A stretch of DNA of 64,000 nucleotides from contig JAIVFJ010000026.1 of assembly GCA_025765615.1 (NCBI GenBank), forward strand, positions 310,001-374,000, written 5' to 3'. The notes under the pieces were generated by a model. The model ran no database searches, was not told where the DNA came from, and worked only from the letters and a program-made list of their open reading frames with translations. Numbering within the stretch: position 1 is the stretch's first letter; each line of letters opens with the position of its first letter. Position numbers and translations under genes: made by a program. This document shows positions 1-12,400 of this stretch, piece after piece. Origin of the DNA: Zopfochytrium polystomum (taxonomy: Eukaryota; Chytridiomycota; Chytridiomycetes; Chytridiales; Chytridiaceae).

Positions 1-2064
1 CGATGGAACAGCAACTGGTTGTCCAATATTCAAGGGAGATGGCCGCGGGGATATTGAGTTTGGGTCGATGATAACTGCAGTCAGTTCGTCCGGCGAGTTC
101 CTGCTTTGGCCTGTGTTCGATGTTTCCGGCACCTTCGCCTTGCCAGGCGCCTTGGTAGATTGGTTCGTGACTGCCATCGCCGCGATCATTGGAACATCTT
201 TTGATACGTTCGTCAACCAAAATGGAAGGAGCGACACTCTAGACTCTAGCAGAACCGCTACTCCGTGTACAAATTTGGAGAAAGATTTCACTTCAACTAC
301 CTGGAAAAAACCCGTGAGATACAGCAACTACAACAAGGAAAATTACGGACCAAATTGCTTTCAACGAGTTCCTGAACCCAATCCGGGGTTGTTGCTCCCT
401 CTAAGGTCTCAATTTTAACCTCTAGGACTGCATAGGGGAAGTTCTCGAAATCGCCACTTGGGAGATAATCAAAGGGCCAGGAAACGCCGCAATCGGGCCG
501 GCGCCAATTTTCCCCGCTTCGAGTGCGACCAGCGTTATCCTCTCGAATAAAAGTGAGATCTGTGTCAAGCGAGATTCGGACACGAGAGTCCCCTGGAAGC
601 TGGAAAGCTGTGCGGTTGTAAAACGTCCGAATCACTGGACGCAATTTCCTATCTCTTCCAGCGTTCTGAATAAGTGTAGCAAGCCTAGATACGTCTTCCA
701 CATCATTATCGCTAATTTCCCCTTCGTCTCGAAGATGGGCCACAAGTCTTTCTGGTTTGTACTCCCCACGGAGGAACTGATTGACAAACTTCTCTTGAAT
801 CGCGAAACGCGACTTTTCGGATGTGATTGTTGAGTCGGGGTTATGGTGGACCTTTCGCTCAACAAAAATGGTGCTTTGGTCCATGTTTCCGTACCACCGC
901 AGTCGAATGGACTGGAAAACGTGCTTAGTCGAACCGAACCAATCGAACTCTCCTACCTCAGCTCCCTCTTGCTTTTCCAAGCGACCTGCATACAACTGGA
1001 ATTGCTCATCATCCAAGTAGATGGAGGAGATAGCAGGATTATGGCTTCCGGTTTTATTGTTAACAACCATCGCCGGGAGCTTCTTCAAAATGATGGCTCG
1101 GACTTTATCAACATTGTCTACAGCAAGTCTGAGCTAAAACGCTTTGCTAGCCAGGCGTTCCTCACCGTACTCAATCCAATATTTCGCGGTATGCCGAACA
1201 AACTTCGACTTTGGAGGAGGCGACACTCCGATGGACGAGGCCATTTCATCAGACGCTCCCGTCCTAACTGTTTGAAATATACGCGAGAGCCTCACAACCA
1301 AGTCCTCGACTGATTCCTTGAAAAATGGCCTTGAGTTCAGGCGGACGAGGAACATTGGTTTCAATTGAAAGGACGTTCGCTTGTCGTGCTTCTTGAGAAT
1401 CTGTGTGTGAAGGAACGATTACTCCCAATCGAGAGCCCACACAAAGACATCCTTACCTTCATGAATCCTGTGTAGTTGATCCGCGTGAACTTCGAGAGCT
1501 CGCTCGTTTCATTCAAGACTTTATTGACGTCTTGTTTCAGAGTAGCCAATCGCACGTACTCTGGGGCTACATTGTCGGGGATCGCTGAGAAAACTGGAGA
1601 TCCAATGACACCGCCCATGTGAGGGTGGGACTTCACGAGCTTTGCGATCTCCCTCTCGCAGTGGGCGACGCGTCTGGACAGCTCATCGCCCTTGATCTGC
1701 CGGAACGATGCAACCTGAACGATCCCATGAACAAGCAGGTCCGGTCGAACGGATGACAATATGGGTACCTTTTCCAATTCCCGCTCCAGCATCTCAACGA
1801 ACGACGCTTCGTCTTGATCTGAAAAGCCCCCCGTCGAAGAAGTTCGGTCTTTAAGTAGTCGCTTCAGGCCATCGTAATCCCTGAATGAGCAGGCAGGGGG
1901 CCGATCGTGAGAAGGAAGCCCAATTCCTTTCTGTGCCCCTCTTTTCACATGTGGGTGCAGGTGCCCCCCATTTCCCCCAATAGAAGACGGGCAGTTACAA
2001 CTCACAGGTAGTAAAACTGCCACGGCTGATAGATCTGCTCGCGCAAGCGGGCGGCGAACTTCAT
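1..2064 (-). CDS. VTC4: SPX-VTC polyphosphate polymerase subunit, VTC4-like (3' end outside the window)
   Basis: Member of the vacuolar transporter chaperone family, which makes polyphosphate from ATP at the vacuole membrane and uses the SPX domain to sense inositol pyrophosphates. The start at 2064 gives the typical SPX opening MKFAARLREQIYQPWQFYYL; joining across the first intron adds DYDGLKRLLK. Exons read as 2006-2064, 1457-1880, 1167/1166-1400, 351-1117 and 1-300, with introns 1881-2005, 1401-1456, 1118-1165 and 301-350, all GT-AG. The SPX helix bundle ends near TGFMKILKKHDK (a lysine-rich phosphate-binding surface in the family). The VTC tunnel domain follows, with IRLRWYG and FVERKVH, then AVLEVKIET. 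The C-terminal three-helix membrane domain expected of VTC proteins is not reached before base 1. VTC4 rather than a non-catalytic VTC2/3 is inferred from overall resemblance; the remaining sequence would decide. Confidence 0.9.
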
Positions 2065-3379
2065 TGTGAGGAGGCAGTGTGAAGAGGGGAGCAAAAGCCC
2101 TGGCAGATCGAAAAGGAGACCGCCTTGGTAGCGCCTCTGGCAGATCTGGATCTCTTTCTTTTTGTCTCCCTTCTTTCTTTCTTTCTTTCGAATTTTTGCT
2201 TTCCGTTTTCTCAGAATCCAGCCAACCATTCCGCCAGACCAAGTGCACGCGCCGCCCTCCCCAACACGCATCCTCACAATGACGGCCCTGAAGCAGAAGC
2301 CACAACCGCCAGCTCGCAGACTGTTCCTCACAGTCGCGACTTCCGAGGAAATTTCCGCGCCCAAAACAACCCCGGCCTCGCGAACTATGACACTTTCCCG
2401 CACGCTGAAGGAGCCTTTGGCGGGAAGAAAACGACGTGAGGTGGATGGGAACAAGTAGAGGCAAGATCGTGTTATGCTACGCGGCCCCCACACCGCAATT
2501 CCGCGGCAGCTCAGTGTTGTCATCGCCCTGTCCCGGTCTTCTCACTCTGCAGCTTTCGAGAATGGGTTCACCTTGCACCGTGAGCCGACTGTGTGTTGTT
2601 CTTGCGCTCATCCTCTCTTTATTTTGGTGCTGATTTTTGTTGTGGCGCCGTCGACACGCAAGCAACATCAATCCACACTTGCCAGCCTTCGAAATATCTC
2701 CTTTCGGCGCAGGTCGATCACCTGCGACCGTTGGCTGCACGCCGCGTTCAGTTTCATCATTTGAAGGTTCTGGTCGTCCTTCAGTGATAAAATGTTAATT
2801 CTATATTCATCAAACGGAAGTCAGCATACGATTTTCCCCAGATCGCTCATTTTCGATTGAGCAAGCCATTCCACCGCTAGTAACTTTGATGCGCCTGTCG
2901 AGACAGCAGTTTGGCACATCGGTAAAATCGCTCTCATGTCACTGAACACGATGTAAGATACTTCTTCACTGACATGACTTTACTTCACCTGTGGTGGCGA
3001 GCGTCCAGAGAAATCGTTTCATCTGAGACTTTTGGTTGCTTCAATACATCTGCAAGAACTCGTTTGCCGATGAGGAGTCTCCTTATATGATTCAACCACT
3101 CGCTTTGCGTCTCAACCAGACTTGCATCAAGCTTGCGGATGCATTTTAGTGCAAGTCAAACTGATTTTGGCCTACATTGATCTGAGGTCCATCATCATTC
3201 TCAAGCAGCGATCTTTCCTGCTCGTGAATCAGTGTCTGTGTGGCGAGAGCATCCTTCAGTAGGTTGAGGACATCTTTGGAACGTAAGTTGCTGTGTGGCA
3301 TTGTGGCACGGGCTGGTTCGGACATCCTTGGTTCCAAAAGAAAAAAAAAAGAAAAAAAAGACGTGTCTTCTGGCCCAGC
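2065..3379. other. Intergenic region between divergent VTC4-like and SPO22-like genes
   Basis: About 1.3 kb between two genes transcribed away from each other, so it should hold both promoters. It has pyrimidine-rich stretches (2150-2210) and an A-rich run at about 3337-3358 just before the right-hand gene. The short ORFs on both strands show no family resemblance and conflict with each other. I see no RNA gene. Confidence 0.6.
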
Positions 3380-6300
3380 ATGGACGTTCCCTCTTGTCCC
3401 GACCAACCTATCCCAGCGATGCGCTACTGGGCAAACTCCCTCCTGATCAAGACTCAGATTCGTACACACAACAATGATGGAGAAGATGCTACCAATGAAA
3501 CGCATAGAATGGTGGATGATGTTTGCGCGAGCATCCGTCATCAACTCGCCGCTTGGCGGGACCAGCTCTCGAGTTCAGGAGAGGAAGCGACGGATGAAGA
3601 ACTTTCGGCCCTGGACGCCCTTGGTGTCGCACTTTGGAACGAAGCTGTCGAACGTCAATCCTCCGCCAGACTCACACTTCCCAGCGATACGATAACGGCT
3701 TCCAATTCGCTGCAATCAGTCACTCCTCTCTGTATCGCTCAACTTCGTGACGTCGCATTCGACCTCCTGTTGGCGGGAACACCAAGTCCCTTTGATGAAA
3801 AATGTGAGCGTGCCACGTCATCAAGTTCATTCGTCCGCTCATACTACCCTCGCGTATCTTCGATAACTACAGGCAAAGTGAAACTCATGGATCTATCTGT
3901 GAAAGCAGGAAAAGCGTGGTACGAGGCGCGAGAGTTCGAAAAGGCCGAGGGCATGTACCAGAAGGCAATGTCTTTTACAGACGGAATCCTGGATCATGAC
4001 ACCGGAATTAAGCGACTGTACGGCCTCGTTAGCATTTATCAGGTAAAAGATTCGAGTGCTGAGGTTCGCGATTGAAATACCTTTTTAGGCACAGCTTGTT
4101 TGGGACTCCAGTCGCAGCGGCGTTTCATTTCATCTCGCAAACCGCATTGTGGACCCAAATTACGCCAGCTTCTTAACTTACAAGGATGTTAGTACTTGCT
4201 TCGTCCGACACAAAGTCAACAATAGACTGAACGCAGCTTTTCATGCAAAATAGATGGAAAACGTTTCCCACATCTGTATTGAGTGCTCTCAGTCCTGCGA
4301 GCACTCAGCTGATTCTATTCAATGGCTTAAAATTGCTTTGAGTTGTCTGGAAACTTGGGGTCTCAAAACCCCCTCTATTTCGCCCATTCAGGTTCTCCCG
4401 ACCTTAAGCACTCATATATAGCCTCATTCTACCGTAGAACAAAGTGACACTGTTACTGGGAGAGGCTTTAGCAAAAGCAGGCAGAGTTGACGCAGCGCTT
4501 CCCATTATCGAACCCCTGCTCACGGTGTGGGTCGAATGGAAAGGGTGCATATTGTTAAATCACCGTGATTTACAGGCTTCTGAGCGACATGTGGCGCTAA
4601 CTGCCTTCAAGTTGAAAATCGAATATATGGCGAAACTTGGATTTTCCGACGTCGGAGCACTTGAATCAGGTGCGGGCTCTCTCCGTCACGGAAAAATCTC
4701 ACCAAAGAAAAGTGGTACAATCATTCTCCTCCAATATCTCCATGTCAAATGCTACACAGGAGGAGTTGGATATGTGAGCAACTTGAACTTTGAAACCGAA
4801 GCGCTGAACAACTGCCTCGTTCCGATAAGCTTTTTCGCGGCTCTATTTGCTATCTCCAATATCAGGTTTGGACCCAATTAGGACTCGCTCTATTAGTAAT
4901 TCCCAAAAGTGTGAAGCTTGCACTGAGTGCAGCGAACAGTCTTGTACAACAAACGGCAAATTCTCGGAATTCGGCAAAAATCGTCGAAAGTGTCGCGATG
5001 ACGAAAATCCAGCTTCTTGCATCGAAGGACGCCGCGAGTGTGGACAGCGACCGCTTAACAGAAGTGAAGAAGATTGTCGCAGAATGCATCGCAAAAGACT
5101 TTTCGTATGTTTGAAGGCAATTTCTCACTGGGCCACTGCTGACTCACCCCTCACACACTGTCTTTCCTCCTTTAATTCTCTCTCTTTATACATTTTTATA
5201 TTTGTACGTTTGTTCACCCCTGCGTTGTGCAATATCCCAAAAAAAGGCATGATACAGCGCGACTCGTTCAAATCGCCGTTTGGCGAGCTGGAGAGCGTGC
5301 ATTTCAGGAACGAAGGTTCGACTTCTCTGTGTGAAAGATATTTCATACCACGCACTTTCAGATTTAAAGAATCCTTGGATTGGTTTCAAATCGGAATTCA
5401 GTTGTTTACAGGCAAGAAAGAAGATACAAGAAACGTCTCGATACTGCGAAGGAAGCAGGCACTTGCGAGTAAGTTTAAAGAAAGTCTGTGCCCTAAATCC
5501 TCTAATTCTTGCAGACATTGAGCTGGGTTTGTGGGAGAAAGCAGAGCAAGCTTGTGACAGTAAGTTCACATTTGTTCACATTACTTGAAACACCATTCTG
5601 CTAGGGGTTGACGAGGACGAGCCTCTTTCCGCATCTACCGCCTACCTTCGCTTTATAATTGCACTCAATAAGGACGACCAGGATGCAGCGATCAAACACC
5701 TCGCTGCAATAGGAGGAAGCTCTGAGGCTGAATCGACCCGCAGTTTAGCTCTCAGTCTGCTTCTTAGTGCGGCTGACCGAGCCTTCAAGATGGGCAAAAA
5801 GAAAGTTTTGATGGGGGTTTTCAAGAAAATCGTGGCAAGCACGTCCGACCTGTTTTCGGAAAACGTCGCTTTTTGGAGACGTGCTCTTCTCATCATCATT
5901 CGGTAGCTCAATCCCCGTTAGCCTTGTAAAACCTACTAGACTTCACGTTGTTAGATGCATTCTGAAGTTGTCGAAGTCAAACAACCCATCATCCAGTTTA
6001 AGGTTTGTGCATACGCCACTTAGCGTCAACTAACAAGCGATTAAAGCGAGAAAGAAACTCTCCAGTACATCAAAACTGGTAAGTAACTTATTCAATCCTC
6101 GGCTGCTCACGTTAAGAAAGGTTGCAAACTTCTTCAATCTTGGAGTACGGATTTAACTGAGCGCAATGACGATTTTGAAGCAGAAGCGACCTGGTTTCAC
6201 CGAACTGTTTGGAACATGGCCCTTGAAAAAGCTTCAACAGCTGCAAACCTTGCAAGTTCGCTTTTCGGTCTTTGTCATGAGATTTTAAAGCTGCTTGAAG

Positions 6301-7618
6301 CCAATGCTCCAAACTTGACTAGTAGAAAGATCTGGTTTGTCGGGATGTTCTCACTTCGTTCGCTCACAGGAAAATTGTCGCAGCCTTTTTCTGCAAGCAG
6401 CCGGAGAGATTGAGCTGGCTCGATCTGGTGTGGATTGCCTCCAGCATCTTGATGTCGCAACCACAGCAATTAAAGGTGAAATTTTGAAAAAGAATGCCGT
6501 CATAACATTGCAAGCAGATTTGAAAAAGGTAAACCTGGCTGCAGTACGGATACTGCTCATTACCTCGAAAAGGCTATTGAAGATTTGAAACCACTCGATA
6601 CTGGCACAAATGAAAAGGATCTTATCGCGTTGCAAATGATTGGATTTGAGTACGAGGCAATTTTGCTGCGTCATCAAGCAGACCCAGATTCTGATAGCTA
6701 CGTTGTCGCTGAGAGCACAAAGCAGATATTGGACGTACGTTATTGTCCACAACGCAAGCTTGCAAATCCAGCATAACAGCTTGAGCTTCTCAGTCAGCTG
6801 TATTGATGGATGCGCCAATCCAAGTATTTCAGCGATTGGCGGATCTGTCCATGAGGCTCCAGTCCCCCAGCTCTGTTGTTTTTATGACTGTCCGCGCAGC
6901 TCTCGAGGCCGAGCTTAGAGCCAATCGGCAATTAGACTTGAAGCATTTCAGCCATTGGTGACAGCAATTTTGATCGCACTGCGCAGTCTGACTCTATCTT
7001 CAGGTTTCGCGTGCTTGTAAGGTCGTCTCAGGTTAGTACGAAAAACATAAGTTTGTTCCAGCAAGCGATTGGAGTCATAAAAGCAAATGGCGTTCCGGTA
7101 AGGAGTGATTTTTCAAAGTTGACTGCATTGCACTGATTACTTAGACAACATACCCACCTGAGGAGATTCAGTGGTAATAATGTGTTCTGCAGAACATTAT
7201 TAATTCTAACTGGAGACCAAACTATCAGGTTAATGATAACTGCTTGGTGCGGCATTCTTGATTCTTTCCCTGCATTATTGACAAAATGCCAATCACTAAA
7301 AAGGAATTGCGGCTGCGAGGTTGGCTCGCTGATATTGTTTGTGGATGACTTCTGACCAATATAAAGTATTTTAGGTACTAAGGATGCACCGCATTCCATT
7401 CAAGGCTCTTTTGTGAAATAACTCACAAAGTCCAATAGCTGTAATGACAGAGAAAATGCAAAACTTTGGTGCGAAACCTCCCTGGAATTTGCAGAGTTTC
7501 TCCCTCCACACTCCGCAGTGGTGAAGGAGGTCTGGACAAAATTGATGAGATCGTGTAATGATCGTCTTTGCAGATGCGCGACAACTTCGAGCATATGTCT
7601 CAGGCTTCTGGATTTTAA
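3380..7618 (+). CDS. SPO22/ZIP4/TEX11-like meiotic TPR protein (exon structure partly resolved)
   Basis: Probable homologue of Spo22/Zip4 (TEX11 in animals), an alpha-helical TPR scaffold of the synapsis-initiation complex that promotes meiotic crossovers. The chosen ATG at 3380 follows an A-rich run. The first exon shows LWNEAV and a helical repeat KAGKAWYEAREFEKAEGMYQ. Later exons show LGEALAKAGRVDAALPII (4.45 kb), ALSAANSLVQQ (4.92 kb), and an EATWFHRTVWNMAL segment (6.18 kb) that fits the family core W-x(n)-WN signature. After it come CRSLFLQAAGEIELAR, YPPEEIQW (7.15 kb) and NAKLWCETSLEFAEFLPP (7.46 kb). The last exon is best closed through an intron of about 44 nt ending at 7573, stop at 7616-7618. 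At least ten short introns cut the gene; the joins between 7.16 and 7.42 kb are not resolved. The order of these motifs matches the family; primary identity is low, so the name is a confident guess, not certain. Confidence 0.62.
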
Positions 7619-9256
7619 CTGCATATTCTTTCGCAGCGACTCGCACAGAGTTCCGTAGAGCAATCTGGCACGGGTATCGCAGGAAAACAGAAACAAATAA
7701 AGAATAAATCTTCTCAGCGGGGGGCGACCAACCGGCCAGACTCGGCAGCGTAAAATGCGACACGCGCGGTCCCAAGGGCAAGCGCGTTGAATGATGGGCA
7801 ACGCAACTGTTTCTTCGGAATACTGGGCGATGACGGTAATGGCGCGAGCAAGGGGCGCGACTTCGAGTGGAACGAATGTGCGTAGGACCTAATTCGGAGT
7901 CAGTCCTTAAGGACAGAAGGAAGGAAGCAGATAGTAGTAGCATGTGTAAAAATTTCTTGTCCAACGATCCATTTCACTCTTCTTTGCTTCATATTGCTCA
8001 GGTTTGCCTCCAATTCTCTCAAACTGCACCACGACCACACAGCATGCGAACCACGTTAGTTACGAAATGACAAATCAAGAAATAACTGCTTTCTTCTGTT
8101 AGTTCGTGAGGCGTTTCTTCATCAATGCTACAATTTTGGCCCATCGCTCGCGAAGGAAGCGAACAATGGATGGCAGTCCGCGGCGTCGGCCCACCAGATA
8201 GCTTGCCGTCAGCCCGAAGGTGGGTGGTGGTAATGTTGTCGGTATTGGCGTTTGCGCCCGGTTGCTTGCGCGGCTGCCGCGCCGGGCGCGCCGGGCACGC
8301 CGGCGGCTGGTGCTGCTGTGCCTCGGCGGCGGGCGTGACTGCCGCAGGCCCGTGGAGGGTCGGAAGCGCGGGGCCGGCGACAGTGTGCGGCAGTGGGAGA
8401 AGCAGGGCGAAAACGTCCGAGGCGAGGAACTCGCGTTCCATGAAGTTGGGGGGTTGGAGGGTTTGTGCGGCTCAATGCCAGCCTCCTCTATCTCCATAAC
8501 CTTCTCGTCTTGCACCCGCGCAACAACTCCAACACGTTAGCGTGCGGCAACGGGATGCCCGTGCCCTAGCCAGTGCGCAGCAGGACGAGCTCGGCGAGGA
8601 GCGTTGGGAAGAAGAAAGTGAAGGACAAACTGGGCTCCTGGACGGCGTGCCGTCGTTGTCTTGGTCCTTCATCCCGGCTCTTCCGTTCGGCCGCGCTGCT
8701 TCGGCTCTGTCTCTCTTTCTTGTCTCATCGCTTCCTCAAGGGTGTCCGTCCCTTGGGAAACTCTGACAAGTGTGGTGAGTGGTGGTGCCCTGCCCCAATC
8801 ACACCCATCCCACACCCCCGGCGCAGTCCTTCCTGTCCCCCCGCCCATCCAATCTGCCGCACGACTTCGTGGGCGTCGAGAGCGCGAAACCATTAGTCTG
8901 GATTGCTGCAGTTACCGCAGGCTTCGACCGGTGCCCATTCGGCGGCAAGTTGGCCGCTGCCGACAGGATCACCCACGGTGCAGCCAACCGTCACGACGGT
9001 CACCCACAACAGCGATCGCCCTATCGTTGCGGCAGCCTCGCTGCCGTCATCGCAAACGCTACGATCGCCACGATTACAACCTGCCTGCAGCCGCGGCGCA
9101 GCCTGCGACCTAGCCGCCAAACGCCATCTCCACCGACCTTGGCCCACCGCGACTGCGGCAAAACCGGTCCATGTCAACACCGTGACAAAGCTTCCGACGT
9201 CGCTGGGGTTTGACACCGCGAAAAAGAAAAACTCACTTCTTTCGCTCATTTCCTCC

Positions 9257-9297
<41 letters not shown>

Positions 9298-9469
9298 GCC
9301 GCTCCAAAAATTATTTGCGAGATCTTTTAACTTCATATTTCTCTTGTTTTCTGAAGGTATTCCGCCTTTTTGGACAAATTTCCTCTCGTCAGTCAAAGTT
9401 GTGCGCCTTTCTATTCAGAACTCAAGGAGTCCGCCCTTCGAAGAACCGAAATAGAGAGGACCTACCAAC
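7619..9469. other. GC-rich intergenic stretch, no assignable gene
   Basis: Some 1.85 kb before BRR2. The middle (8.1-9.2 kb) is GC-rich and opens long overlapping frames on both strands, which is expected of GC-rich DNA and not proof of coding. On the minus strand, 8099-8515 gives a basic, proline/arginine-rich 138-residue frame ending RERWAKIVALMKKRLTN; it could be the last exon of a small gene, but no family is recognisable and no convincing upstream exon was found. Confidence 0.5.
9261..9294. repeat. (CT)17 microsatellite
   Basis: Uninterrupted CT dinucleotide run about 180 bp upstream of the BRR2 start codon, in the presumed promoter or 5' UTR. A polypyrimidine tract here could act as a core promoter element, which is inference. 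Confidence 0.9.
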
Positions 9470-12400
9470 ATGGGCGGTGCTGGTCCGTAACTTTCTGTTT
9501 TTAGAATGCTTGCTCTATGTGATCTCACGCATTCTGGTCTGGCAAATCAGAGGATAATCTCCGCACGCAGCAGTATCAATATACCGCCAATTCCAACCTT
9601 GTCCTGCAGGTCGAGAGGTCCAGCCTTCCTCGACGCGATCAGGAGCCTTCTGGAGAACCAGAAACACTCTATGGCCGATTGAATCCAAAATCTTTTGGCG
9701 ATCGAGCCCAGCGAACAGGACGTGAGCAGAAAGAAAAGGCAGACAAGAAGCGGAGGGAAAAGGAGGAGAAGCTGCGGGCATCTGGTGCTGAACGACAGGA
9801 GAGGAAACGCGCACGTGCATATCATGACGCAGGGTGAGTCACTAGTTCATTCCTTGGGTTCTTTCCAGTGGGTAGTCGCTATCAGTGAAAGCAATGGTCA
9901 CATTGCTGATAGGGTGCTGAGCGCGCTCTCTTTTCCTTGTGACAAGTAATATCCAAAGCTGACAAAAGATTTCTCAGGCTTGGTTTCTCAAACATTCTTG
10001 CAGCAACAGAGGAATTTGAAGGCGAAACTTACAGACCACGTACGCGCGAAACAAGACAAGCCTATGAACTCCTTCTTTCATTTGTGAGCACTTTCATACC
10101 TGTTGCGCCGCAGGAAGTTCTCAAAGGAGCGGCTGTTGACATCTTGGAGACATTGAAAGATGATTCAAAGAAGGACTTTGATCGACATCGAGAGGTTGAA
10201 GAAATTCTTGGAGCCAAAGTCCCGTCAGACAAGTTTGCGCAGTTGGTCAATCTTGGAAAAAAGATTACAGATTGGGGTGCAGGAGCTGTTGGCGAAGGTG
10301 CAAAGATTGACGATGGACGTACAGGTGGTGCAGATGGCATTGACGAAGAAGTCGGTGTTGCTGTTGTGTTTGACGAGGATGAAGATGAAGAAGGCAGTGG
10401 GGACGAGTATGAAATCAGGGACAACGAAGACGAGGATGGTGATGACTTACAGGAGGAGGATGCAGATCTGCCTGGAGATTCTGGAACTGGAGGAGATGAC
10501 TCTGCAATGGATATCGATGATTTTGCTTCTGTGACGCGTGTAGGAAAAGGCGGACCAACCAGTCAATTGTCTTCAGCAACGCAAACTGGCGGCCCTTTGG
10601 GCAAAACCACTGGAGCAGCATCCATGCTCGTTGATCCGCACGATGTTGACGCCTTCTGGCTTCAGCGCCAAGTTGCTGCTGCCTATTCTGACCCCCATGT
10701 TGCTCAGTCTAAAACTGCTGAGTGCTTGGAGTTGCTTTACTCATCAAGAGATGTGCGCGATTGCGAGAACGAGCTCATGTCCTTGTTTGACTATCAGCAT
10801 TACGATGTAGTACGACTGCTCACAAGAAACAGGGATGTTGTGGTATGGTGCACTCGATTGGCTAAGGCCTCAACTCCTGATGAACGTCACACAGTGGAAG
10901 AGGAAATGCGAGACCGTGGGGTCGACCATATTCTAACTCGTCTAAGCCTTGCTCCTACTCGAAAAATTGAAGGAGGGAGTCGCCGTGGTGTCGTTGAAGG
11001 AGCTATGGAACTGAGTGATGGAAAGCCTGAGGCAAAATCGCTGCAGTCACAGGAAGAGCCAGTGCCGACAAAGTATGTGCCCAGCAAGGCGATTGATCTT
11101 GAGAGCCTATCATTTGAACAAGGGGGCCACCTTATGTCGAATAAAAAGTGCACGCTGCCGGAAGGATCTTTCAAACGCACCAAGAAAGGCTATGATGAAT
11201 ACCATGTACCAGCACCAAAGCAATCGCCACTTGCTCCAACGGAAAAGATTATTGAGATTTCTGCAATGCCCAAATGGACTCAAAAGGCTTTCCCCAAAGC
11301 TGACAAACTGAATCGAGTCCAAAGCAAAGTTTATCCTGTTGCTTTTAAAGAGGATGTCAATATGCTGCTATGTGCACCCACTGGGGCTGGAAAGGTAAAG
11401 TGTTTATAAGTCCTGTTCTATCATCAATTTGGCTTACAACTTTTGTATATGCAGACAAACTGTGCCATGTTGACAATTCTTCGTGAGATTGGCAAGCACA
11501 GAAATGACGAGACAGGTGAAATAGACCTGGAAGCGTTCAAAATAGTCTATGTCGCTCCAATGAAGGCTCTGGTAACTGAGATGGTCGGTAACTTCGGTGG
11601 TCGACTTGCACCATTTGGAGTCAAAGTAGCAGAACTGTCTGGAGACCGACAACTTACAAAAGCCCAGATTGCTGAAACCCAAATAATTGTCACAACTCCA
11701 GAAAAGTGGGATATTATAACTAGGAAGGCAACAGACCGTTCTTACACAAGTCTGGTCCGACTTATTATTATTGATGAAATTCACCTTTTGCATGATGAGC
11801 GTGGCCCTGTTCTGGAAAGCATTGTGAGCAGAACCATTCGGACAATGGAGCAAACACAAGACCCTGTGCGCATTGTTGCGTTATCTGCTACGCTGCCCAA
11901 TTTTGTTGATGTGGCGACATTCCTTCGCGTGGACCCCAATCATGGTCTCTTCTTCTTCGACAATAGTTATAGGCCATGCCCTCTCAAGCAGCAGTATATT
12001 GGTATTACTGAGAAAAAAGCTGTTAAGCGATTTCAACTGATGGATGAGCTTACCTATGAACGATGTATGGAGGAGGTTGGCAAAAACCAAGTGCTGGTCT
12101 TTTGCCACTCGAGAAAAGATACAGCAAAGACTGGTCGAGCAATCCGTGATATGGCAATGGAAAAGGACACCATTGGACAGATCATCAAGCAGGATGCATT
12201 ATCACGGGAGATTCTTCAGACTGAGTCCGCGGCTTCAAAGAACACAGACTTGCAAGATCTACTTCCCTATGGGATTGCAGTTCACCATGCTGGAATGACC
12301 CGTGCAGATCGTGACTCCGTCGAAGCATTGTTTGAAGCAGGACATGTTCAAATTCTTGTTTCAACTGCTACGCTAGCTTGGGGTGTGAACCTTCCTGCCC

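Noticed and set aside
8893..9396. 167-codon minus-strand frame opposite the (CT)n tract
   Set aside because: Its RERERERE stretch is just the microsatellite read in reverse; the rest is a GC-rich shadow without family resemblance.
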